A DNA stretch of 24,697 bases from an uncultured Actinomycetes bacterium. GTDB lineage: Bacteria; Actinomycetota; Acidimicrobiia; IMCC26256; PALSA-555. The notes under the pieces are model-generated. The model was given only the letters and a program-made list of their open reading frames with translations, had not been told where the DNA came from and did not search any database. Shown here one piece after another: positions 16,483-23,259 of the stretch. Both the position numbers and the translations under genes were made by a program. Location of the stretch: assembly GCA_937927875.1 (NCBI GenBank), contig CALEYV010000069.1:1-24697 (forward strand), read 5' to 3'. Within the stretch, counting starts at the first letter, position 1, and every line of letters begins with the position of its first letter.

Positions 16483-17346
16483 GTGGGCTTCCCGGCCGGG
16501 ATCGGCATCGTCGACGGCATGATCGGGTTCCCGATCCGGGACCGGAAGCGGGTCTACGACCGGCTGCTGCGGGGGGCGAAGGACCGGGAATCGAAGGAGG
16601 ACTTCGCCTTCCCGGCCGAGTACATGTTCAAGGAGGTCCCCGACCCGGCCGACGAGGGCGACGACCCGATCGAGGCCACGTTCACCGAGATGGACCGGTT
16701 CGGGATCGAGACCGGGCTGTTCGGGATGAGCCCCGACGCCCTCGAGGCGAGGCGCCGGGACCCGAAGCGGGTCGCGCTGTCGCTCGAGGTGGACCCGAAC
16801 GACGTCATGGGCGCCATCCGCAAGGTCCGGGCGGCCAAGGCCGAGCACGACCTGAAGGCGGTGACGCTGTTCCCGGCCGGGTGCCTGCCCCAGGTGCCGG
16901 TCGACGACCCGAAGGCCTACGCCCTCTACGCGGCCTGCGTCGACCTCGACCTGGCCGTGGTCGTGAACGCCGGCATCGCCGGTCCCCGGTTCCCGTCCGA
17001 CTGCCAGCACGTCATGCGCTTCGACCGGGTCTGTTACGACTTCCCGGAGCTGCGCGTCGTCATGCGCCACGGCGCCGAGCCGTGGGAGGAGCTGGCCGTG
17101 AAGCTCATGCTGAAATGGCCCGGCCTCCACTACATGACGTCGGCGTTCGCGCCCAAGTACTACCCGAAGGCGGTCATCGAGTACGCGAACACCCGCGGCG
17201 CCGACAAGGTCTTCTACGCCGGCTACTACCCGATGGGCCTGTCGCTGGAGCGGATCTTCGACGAGCTGCCGCACGTGCCGCTGCGCGACCACGTCTGGCC
17301 CCAGTTCCTGCGCGAGAACGCCCGGCGGGTGTTCGCGCTCGAGTAG
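16483..17346 (+). CDS. Amidohydrolase-2 family protein with degenerate metal site
   Basis: About 287 residues from GTG 16483; an upstream in-frame GTG at 16444 gives an unlikely basic N-terminus. The fold is recognisable: MDRFGIETGLFGM (70-82), LKAVTLFPAGC (124-134), DFPELRVVMRHGAEPW (186-201) and FLRENARRVFAL. However, the metal-binding residues of the family are largely gone. The first strand reads GIVDGMIGFP instead of D-x-H-x-H. The strand that normally carries His reads VVVNAG (Asn162). The final GSDYP is replaced by AGYYP (Tyr248). Only His196 remains. It may be a non-hydrolytic member or partner subunit. It lies two bases before an amidohydrolase that keeps its site. A weak -10-like GACCAT lies six bases before the GTG. 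Confidence 0.8.
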   Translation: MGFPAGIGIVDGMIGFPIRDRKRVYDRLLRGAKDRESKEDFAFPAEYMFKEVPDPADEGDDPIEATFTEMDRFGIETGLFGMSPDALEARRRDPKRVALSLEVDPNDVMGAIRKVRAAKAEHDLKAVTLFPAGCLPQVPVDDPKAYALYAACVDLDLAVVVNAGIAGPRFPSDCQHVMRFDRVCYDFPELRVVMRHGAEPWEELAVKLMLKWPGLHYMTSAFAPKYYPKAVIEYANTRGADKVFYAGYYPMGLSLERIFDELPHVPLRDHVWPQFLRENARRVFALE

Positions 17347-17348
17347 CC

Positions 17349-18536
17349 GTGGACCGCTACCTGCTCATCTCGGCCGACTGCCACGCGGGCGGCTCGATCG
17401 ACCAGTACCGGGAGTACCTCGACCCGAGGTACCGCGACGAGTTCGACGCGTGGCGGGGCCGCTACTCGAACCCGTTCCGTGACCTGCAGGGGGGCGGGCG
17501 GACCCGCAACTGGGACAGCGAGCGCCGGACCGCCGAGCTCGAGTCGGACGGGGTCGTCGGCGAGGTGCTGTTCCCGAACACGGTGCCGCCCTTCTTCCCC
17601 ACCGGCGCCGTCATCGCCCGGCCGCCGAGCGCCGACTCCTTCGAGCGTCGACTGGCCGGCGTCCGGGCCCACAACCGGTGGCTGGCCGACTTCTGCGCCG
17701 CGGCGCCGGGCCGGCGGGCCGGCATCGCCCAGATCTTCCTGAACGACGTCGACGAGGCGGTCGCCGACGTCACGTTCGCCAAGGAGCACGGCCTGCACGG
17801 CGGCGTGCTCCTGCCCGGCCGCCCCGACGACAGCGACCTGCCGCCGCTCTGGGACCCGGCCTACGACCCGCTCTGGTCGGCGTGCGAGGACCTCGAGGTC
17901 CCGATCACGCACCACTCGGGGCAGGGATCCCCGAACTACGGCAAGTCGGCGAGCGCGTCGGTGATGTGGATCGTCGAGACGACCTGGTTCTCGCACCGGC
18001 CGCTGTGGCAGCTGATCATGGGCGGTGTGTTCGAGCGCCACCCGCGACTGCGGTTCACGCTCACCGAGTCCGGCTGCTCGTGGATCCCCGAGACCTTGGC
18101 CATGCTCGACCGGTACCACGCCGAGATGGCCTCGGGCCGGATCGGCGAGCTGAGGTACACCGACGACCAGCGGCTCTCGCTGACACCGAGCGAGTACTTC
18201 GCGCGGAACTGCTTCGTCGGGGTCAGCTTCCCGAGCCCGCACGAGGCGCGCGCGATGCGCAAGGTGGGCCTGGACCGGGTGATGTGGGGCAGCGACTACC
18301 CGCACCACGAGAGCACCTACCCGCACACCACCGAGGGCCTCCGGGGCGCGTTCGCCGACTGGGACCCGGCCGAGGTGCGCCAGGTCACGAGCGAGAACGT
18401 GGCCCGCCTCTACGGGTTCGACCTCGACGCGCTGGCCCCGATCGGCGACCGGGTCGGGCCCACGGTGGAGGAGGTGGCGGTCCCGCTGGACGCGGTCCCC
18501 GCCGACTCGGCCAGCCCCGCCTTCACGCGCCGGTAG
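17349..18536 (+). CDS. Amidohydrolase-2 family metal-dependent hydrolase
   Basis: 395 residues. It belongs to the amidohydrolase-2 (ACMSD-like) TIM-barrel family of decarboxylases and hydrolases of aromatic or carboxylic acids. Visible ligands are Asp10 and His12 in ISADCHAGG, His188/189 in ITHHSGQG and Asp316 in WGSDYPHHES. Where many relatives have an HGG, this one has LTESGCSWIP (238-247). The C-terminal 50 residues are Asp/Pro/Val-rich and lie outside the barrel. The substrate cannot be named. GTG 17349 is two bases past the preceding stop and has no ribosome site, so translation is probably coupled. Its stop is four bases from that of the opposing exporter gene. Confidence 0.88.
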   Translation: MDRYLLISADCHAGGSIDQYREYLDPRYRDEFDAWRGRYSNPFRDLQGGGRTRNWDSERRTAELESDGVVGEVLFPNTVPPFFPTGAVIARPPSADSFERRLAGVRAHNRWLADFCAAAPGRRAGIAQIFLNDVDEAVADVTFAKEHGLHGGVLLPGRPDDSDLPPLWDPAYDPLWSACEDLEVPITHHSGQGSPNYGKSASASVMWIVETTWFSHRPLWQLIMGGVFERHPRLRFTLTESGCSWIPETLAMLDRYHAEMASGRIGELRYTDDQRLSLTPSEYFARNCFVGVSFPSPHEARAMRKVGLDRVMWGSDYPHHESTYPHTTEGLRGAFADWDPAEVRQVTSENVARLYGFDLDALAPIGDRVGPTVEEVAVPLDAVPADSASPAFTRR

Positions 18537-18540
18537 CGCG

Positions 18541-20142
18541 TCAGGCCGGCAGGCGCTCGACCTCGAGCGCGATCGCCTCCTGGTCGAGGTCGGTCGGCGA
18601 GACCGTCGGCGCCGGTGCCTCGCGCGCGGGCAGGAACCGGGCCGCCACGGCGACGGCGCAGAGCACGACGACCATCGCGACGAGAAACGCGAGGCGGGTG
18701 CCCGACAGGAAGGCGTGCCGGGCGATCGCGTGCAGCTCGGCAGCGAGTCGGGCCGGGAGTCGCTTGGCGACCGCGAGCGCGACCCCGATCGAGTCCCGGC
18801 TGGCGTGGCGCACCGAGGCGGGCAGTGCCGACGTGTCCATCTGCTGGTGGAACTTGGCGGCCAGGATGCTGCCGAGGACCGCGACGCCGAGCGCGCCACC
18901 GGTCTGGCGGGTGGTGTCGTTGACGGCGGATCCGACCCCGGCGCGGCCCGGCGGCAGGGATCCCATGATCGACTCGGTCACCGGTGCTGTCGTCATGCCC
19001 ATCGCGATGCCGTAGACGCCACGGATCAGGAACCCAATGGTGAACGACGACATGAGGGTGTCGGACGAGTAGCAGGCGACGCAGGCCGAGACGACGAGCA
19101 GCGCCGGCACCACGACGCGCGTCGTCCCCAGCCGCTGGACCAGGCGGGGCGCGATCGGCGACCCGATCATGAGGCCGAGCGCGACCGGCGTAAGCATCAG
19201 CCCCGACTTCAGCGGGCTGTAGCCGAGGATGAACTGGAAGTACAGGGTCAGCACGAACGTGGAGGCGAAGAGCGAGAAGTAGGCGAGCGTGATCGTCGCC
19301 GACGCGGCCGAAAAGCGCGGGTTGCGGAAGAAGCGGACATCGATCATCGGCCGGTCGCTATGGCCTTCCCACCACGCGAACGCGACGAGGAATACGGCGC
19401 CGACCATGAACCCGCCGAGCACGAGGGGCGACGTCCAGCCCCGGTTCGGCCCCTCGATGATCCCGAGCAGGACCCCGACCAGGCCGACGATCGACAGCGC
19501 GGCGCCCACGGGGTCGAGCGGCGACTCGTCGGGGTTCCTCGTGTTCGGGATGAGCCGCCGGGCGAGCAGCGCGGCGGTGATGCAGATCGGCACGTTGACC
19601 AGGAACACCGCCGGCCAGCCGAAGTTCTCGACGAGCAGCCCGCCCGCGATGGGGCCGAGCGCGATGCCGAGGCCGGCGGTGCCGGCCCACACGCCGATGG
19701 CGCGCGCCCGCTCCCGCGGGTCCCGGAACGTGTTGGTGAGGATCGAGAGCGTGGTCGGGAAGATGAAGGCCCCGCCGACGCCCATGAGCGCGCGGGCACC
19801 GATCAGCATCGTCGGGGAGGACGCTGTGGCGGCCAGGGCCGAGAAGGCGCCGAACCACACCAGGCCGAACAGCAGGGCCCGCCGGCGCCCGTAGCGGTCG
19901 CCGAGCGAGCCGGCGGTGAGGAGCAAGCACGCGAACACGAGCGTGTACGCGTCGACCATCCACTGCAGCTCCGAGCCCGACGCCCCGAGCCCCCGCACGA
20001 TCGACGGGAGCGCCACGTTCAGGATCGTGTTGTCGACCCCGATCACGATCACGCAGCACGAGAGGACGCCGAGGATCCACCAGCGGCGGGCCTCGACGTC
20101 GGCGGACGGGCCGGGAACGGTGGTGGCGGTCGTGGTCGTCGT
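18541..20142 (-). CDS. DHA2-type MFS drug exporter (EmrB/QacA-like)
   Basis: About 533 residues with the proposed start. It is a proton-driven exporter of the inner membrane, expected to have 14 transmembrane helices. Motifs: DNTILNVALPSI at the end of TM1, GSLGDRYGRRRAL (motif A), ARALMGVGGAFIFPTTLSIL and GIALGPIAGGLL (motif C). The first conventional start in frame is GTG 20052, but that lies inside TM1 and discards RRWWILGVLSCC, which belongs to the helix. The open frame reaches back to 20168 without ATG, GTG or TTG. An ACG at 20142, preceded by GGAG and followed by a typical MFS-like TTTTATTVPGPSADVEARRWW N-terminus, is my inferred start; a mutated or misread ATG is equally possible. It diverges from a tetR gene. 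Confidence 0.85.
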   Translation of the reverse strand, partial: TTTTTATTVPGPSADVEARRWWILGVLSCCVIVIGVDNTILNVALPSIVRGLGASGSELQWMVDAYTLVFACLLLTAGSLGDRYGRRRALLFGLVWFGAFSALAATASSPTMLIGARALMGVGGAFIFPTTLSILTNTFRDPRERARAIGVWAGTAGLGIALGPIAGGLLVENFGWPAVFLVNVPICITAALLARRLIPNTRNPDESPLDPVGAALSIVGLVGVLLGIIEGPNRGWTSPLVLGGFMVGAVFLVAFAWWEGHSDRPMIDVRFFRNPRFSAASATITLAYFSLFASTFVLTLYFQFILGYSPLKSGLMLTPVALGLMIGSPIAPRLVQRLGTTRVVVPALLVVSACVACYSSDTLMSSFTIGFLIRGVYGIAMGMTTAPVTESIMGSLPPGRAGVGSAVNDTTRQTGGALGVAVLGSILAAKFHQQMDTSALPASVRHASRDSIGVALAVAKRLPARLAAELHAIARHAFLSGTRLAFLVAMVVVLCAVAVAARFLPAREAPAPTVSPTDLDQEAIALEVERLPA

Positions 20143-20153
20143 GCGCTCCGGCG

Positions 20154-20178
20154 GGAAGTAACTATTTGGTTACTTTCC
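20154..20178. promoter_or_regulatory. TetR-type operator palindrome
   Basis: AAGTAAC (20156-20162) and GTTACTT (20169-20175) are perfect 7-bp arms around the 6-bp centre TATTTG, extended by GG/CC on the outside. The site lies between the divergent exporter and tetR genes and is AT-rich against the surrounding sequence. It overlaps candidate -10 elements for both directions, so the TetR protein probably represses the exporter and itself here. Confidence 0.75.
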
Positions 20179-20182
20179 GGGC

Positions 20183-20188
20183 TAGAGT
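20183..20188 (+). promoter_or_regulatory. -10 hexamer TAGAGT for the tetR gene
   Basis: TAGAGT fits TANNNT and lies five bases downstream of the operator palindrome, 44 bp before the tetR start. No good -35 is seen, as the operator occupies that place. Confidence 0.35.
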
Positions 20189-20232
20189 AGCAGGGCCGCG
20201 ACAGGAGCCGTCGAGGCGAGGAAGGGGGCCGG

Positions 20233-20856
20233 ATGGCGGTGGCGCGACGGGCGGTGCGGGACCCCGAGCGGACCCAGCGCCGGATCCTCGACGCGGCCCG
20301 GCGGATCTTCGCGACGCGCGGAATCGACGGGGCCCGCGTGGACGCCATTGCGGCGCGGGCCGGCACCAACAAGCGGATGATCTACCACTACTTCGGCTCG
20401 AAGGACGGCCTGTTCAGGGCCGTCCTCCGCCAGCGGCTCGCCGACCGGACTCCGACTTCGACCCCGGCCCGCGTCGGGCCCGAGCGCCTCGCCGATCTGC
20501 AGGACCGACTCGCCTCGGAGCCCGACTACGTGCGGCTGCTCATGTGGGAGGCGCTCGAGCGCGGCCGCCGCCGACCCCTCGAAGAGGAGGAGGCGCGACG
20601 CGCGGTGCTCGCCGAGTGGGTCGACGTCGTCCGGGCCGCGCAGGCCGACGGGGACTTGCCGGCCGACCTGGACCCAGCCCAGCTGGTGCTCACCGAACTC
20701 GGCGTCGCGCTCGTTCCGCTCGCGTTCCCGCAGCTGGCTCGGCTTCTCACCGGTCGGGTCCCCGATGACCCCGAGTTCCTCGCCGAGCGGCGCACGTTTC
20801 TGCTGCGGTTGGCGGCGGCCATCGACCGCGCCGTCCCCGCCGGGGGGCGGGCCTGA
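20233..20856 (+). CDS. TetR-family transcriptional repressor
   Basis: 207 residues. The N-terminal helix-turn-helix spans about 13-62 (RTQRRILDAARRIF, VDAIAARAGTNKRMIYHYFGSKDGLFRAVL); the YHYFGSK segment is the family signature of the recognition helix and next helix. Residues 70-200 are a mostly helical, poorly conserved ligand-binding and dimer domain. It probably represses the divergent exporter gene through the palindrome at 20154-20178 and lets go when an export substrate binds. ATG 20233 is preceded by GGAAGGGGG with a good spacing. The ligand is unknown. Confidence 0.93.
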   Translation: MAVARRAVRDPERTQRRILDAARRIFATRGIDGARVDAIAARAGTNKRMIYHYFGSKDGLFRAVLRQRLADRTPTSTPARVGPERLADLQDRLASEPDYVRLLMWEALERGRRRPLEEEEARRAVLAEWVDVVRAAQADGDLPADLDPAQLVLTELGVALVPLAFPQLARLLTGRVPDDPEFLAERRTFLLRLAAAIDRAVPAGGRA

Positions 20857-20953
20857 TCGGACGGGGTCCGGTCGACGCGACCGGCGCCGGCGGTTGCGGG
20901 GGCGGTGTCCCTCCCCGAGACTCCACCCGCTGGTTCGCCATCGGAGGTGCGCG

Positions 20954-21589
20954 ATGACCGTGGGGAGTCTTCAGAGGCGAGCACTGGGGGGCGTCGTGCT
21001 GGCGGCGCTGCTGGGGTTCGCGTCGGCGGCCGTCGCGGGCACGACCCTCAAGACCACGGTGGTCAAGTCGGCAGGCGTCTCGTTCAAGTATCCGGGCTCA
21101 TGGACGACCCTCGCTCGGGACCCGAAGGCGTTGGCGGCGCAACAGCGCCAGCTCGCAAAGCACAACCCGAAGATCGCGCTCAACGCCGCCCAGCAAGCGC
21201 AATTCCTGCAATCGGCGAAGTTCCGGGCCGTCGACATCCAGGAGGCCGCCGCCGGCCGGTTCGCGAGCAACGTCAGCGTTCAGGTCGTCGACCAGGGCGG
21301 GTTCCCGACCAGCCTCGACGAGTTCACCGCTGGCGCGCGACCCGAGTACAACCAGGAGGGACTCTCCCTCGTCGGCACCTCGAGTGTCCCGGTCCGCGGA
21401 GCGACGGCCTACCGCGCCGACGCACGCGCAACGGTGACGGTCCCCGACGGCCGGACGCTGGCGACTCGGGTCAGCCAGCTGTTCATCCCCCGGAACGCGG
21501 GCAACGTGACCATCACGGTCGCGACGAGCGACGACGCCGCCGGCACCCAGCTCATCGACGCCATCCTCGGCAGCGTTCGCCGCCTCTGA
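20954..21589 (+). CDS. Exported PsbP/DUF1795-like protein, function unknown
   Basis: 211 residues. ATG 20954 is preceded by GGAGGT with five bases between, which fixes the start. Residues 1-28 are a Sec signal peptide (basic QRR, then LGGVVLAALLGFASAAVA, cleavage likely after AVA). There is no lipobox cysteine, so the protein is probably free in the envelope or secreted. The mature part begins with VSFKYPGSWTTL (42-53), typical of PsbP or DUF1795-like folds, and ends in GNVTITVATSDDAAGTQLIDAILGSVRRL, which also fits that fold. It has no cysteines. Codons look slightly less GC-extreme (several CAA, GCA) than neighbours. It follows tetR after 97 bp with its own ribosome site and converges with the acyl-CoA synthetase gene. 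No precise role can be given. Confidence 0.75.
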   Translation: MTVGSLQRRALGGVVLAALLGFASAAVAGTTLKTTVVKSAGVSFKYPGSWTTLARDPKALAAQQRQLAKHNPKIALNAAQQAQFLQSAKFRAVDIQEAAAGRFASNVSVQVVDQGGFPTSLDEFTAGARPEYNQEGLSLVGTSSVPVRGATAYRADARATVTVPDGRTLATRVSQLFIPRNAGNVTITVATSDDAAGTQLIDAILGSVRRL

Positions 21590-21613
21590 CCACCGCGATC
21601 GCCGGGACCGCCG

Positions 21614-23191
21614 TCAGTCCGCCGCCTGGTCCCGATCGGCGTACTCGTCCCGAAGCGTCGTCTTCACGATCTTGCCGGTGGCGGCGCGAGGCAGGTCGTC
21701 GACTACCTCGAGCTGCTCCGGAATCTTCTGGGTCATGAGCCCCGCCTCGCGGCAGAACGCGACCATCTCGCCGAACACGAGCGGCTCCCCCCCGGCTGCG
21801 GCCTGCACCACCGCGCAGACCCGCTCGCCCCGCTCGGGATCGGGGAGGCCGATGACCGCCACGTCCTGCACCTTCGGGTGGGTGTAGAGGAGGTCCTCGA
21901 TCTCCTTGGCGCTGATGTTCTCGCCCTTGCGGACGATCACGTCCTTCAGCCGCCCCGTGACCTGCAGGTGCCCGTCGGCGCGGAGGCGCCCGAGGTCCCC
22001 GGTTCGGAAGAAGCCGTCGGCGTCGAAGGCGGCGGCGGTCAGCTCGGGGTCGGTATAGCCGCGGAAGACCATGGGACCCTTGACCCGGATCTCGCCCTCC
22101 TCGTCGGGGCCGGCTCGGTGACCGTCGAGACCGACGATGCGCACGTCGATGTCGACGATCGGCTCGCCGTCGGTGTCGGCCAGCTGCTCGTCGGTGTCGT
22201 GCGGCGAGCCCTGGGCGATCATCGGGACCTCGGTCATGCCGTAGCCGTGGACGGTGCCGCGCCCCCCGATCTCGCGCTGCACCTCGTAGTGGAGCTCGGG
22301 CGGCTTCGGCGCGCCGCCGCCCGACATGAGCCGCAGCGTCGGCAGGATCGGCTGGCCGGGCTGCTTGCGCTGCTCGGCGAGGAACGCCTGGTAGAAGGCG
22401 GTGCTCCCGCCGACCATCGTCACGCCGAAGCGGCGCAGCACCGGCAGGACGTCCGGGGCCGAGAACGCCTCGAGCAGCAAGGCCGGGAACCCGAGGCTCA
22501 GCATCGTGACCAGGTAGTCGGGGCCGCCGATGTGCGCGTACGGGAACGCGATCGAGCCGACGTCGTCGGGCGACATGTCGAGCGCCACCGCGAGGCCCCA
22601 GCCGCCCGCGATGAGCGACTGGTCGGTGTGGCAGACGCCCTTCGGGTCGGCGGTGCTTCCCGACGTGTAATAGATCCAGCGCACCGGTGCCGCCGCGGGC
22701 GGGAAGCCGGCCGGGGCCAGCGGCAGCGCGCCCGCGTCACCCTCCGGGAGCCCGTCGTCGGTGACGAGGATCTCCGGCGGGTCGTCGAGCTCGGCGGTGA
22801 CACGGCGGGCGAAGTCCGGGTAGTCGAAGCCGCGGAACGGGCCGGGGACGAAGAAGAGGCGGGGCTCGGTCTGGCGGAGCGCGAAGCCGACCTCCCGCTC
22901 CCGGTAGAGGTGGATGATCGGGTTCTGCACCGCCCCGAGCCGGCACAGCGCCGCCGAGAGCACGACGGTGTCGATCCGGGTGGGCAGCTGCCACGACACC
23001 GGTGTGCCTTCGCCGATCCCGCGCTCGGCGAGGCCGGCCGCGACGCGCTCGGCGCGGTCGCGGAACTCGGAGAAGGTGAGCGTCCGGTCGGCCTCGTCGA
23101 GGAGCATCGGCCGATCCGGCGTGGCCGCGGCGCGCCGGTCGATGAGTTCCCACATCGTGCGGGCTCCGGTCACCGCGGTCGTCGCCGTCAC
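21614..23191 (-). CDS. Acyl-CoA synthetase / AMP-dependent ligase
   Basis: 525 residues from GTG 23191. It activates a carboxylic acid as acyl-AMP and then acyl-CoA. The adenylate-forming motifs are in order: YYTSGSTADPKGV (174-186), the GGGAPKPP loop (291-298), HGYGMTE (315-321), RTGDLG (396-401), GRLKDVIVRKGENIS (413-427) and the catalytic C-terminal lysine K507 in PRAATGKIVK. It resembles medium/long-chain or cyclohexanecarboxylate-type ligases, but the acyl substrate cannot be read. The frame continues upstream to 23293, but those residues are not conserved-looking. GTG 23191 lacks a ribosome site and has TAGGTT eight bases upstream. It diverges from the NuoF-like gene. Confidence 0.93.
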   Translation of the reverse strand: MTATTAVTGARTMWELIDRRAAATPDRPMLLDEADRTLTFSEFRDRAERVAAGLAERGIGEGTPVSWQLPTRIDTVVLSAALCRLGAVQNPIIHLYREREVGFALRQTEPRLFFVPGPFRGFDYPDFARRVTAELDDPPEILVTDDGLPEGDAGALPLAPAGFPPAAAPVRWIYYTSGSTADPKGVCHTDQSLIAGGWGLAVALDMSPDDVGSIAFPYAHIGGPDYLVTMLSLGFPALLLEAFSAPDVLPVLRRFGVTMVGGSTAFYQAFLAEQRKQPGQPILPTLRLMSGGGAPKPPELHYEVQREIGGRGTVHGYGMTEVPMIAQGSPHDTDEQLADTDGEPIVDIDVRIVGLDGHRAGPDEEGEIRVKGPMVFRGYTDPELTAAAFDADGFFRTGDLGRLRADGHLQVTGRLKDVIVRKGENISAKEIEDLLYTHPKVQDVAVIGLPDPERGERVCAVVQAAAGGEPLVFGEMVAFCREAGLMTQKIPEQLEVVDDLPRAATGKIVKTTLRDEYADRDQAAD

Positions 23192-23199
23192 GGCGTTCG

Positions 23200-23205
23200 A
23201 ACCTA
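23200..23205 (-). promoter_or_regulatory. -10 hexamer TAGGTT of the acyl-CoA synthetase gene
   Basis: On the minus strand TAGGTT fits TANNNT and ends eight bases before GTG 23191. With no Shine-Dalgarno present, a leaderless or near-leaderless mRNA is plausible. Confidence 0.35.
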
Positions 23206-23259
23206 ACGCGGCGTGACGCGGCCCGGGTCGGCCGGGAGCGGCGTGACAGACTGCCGCCG

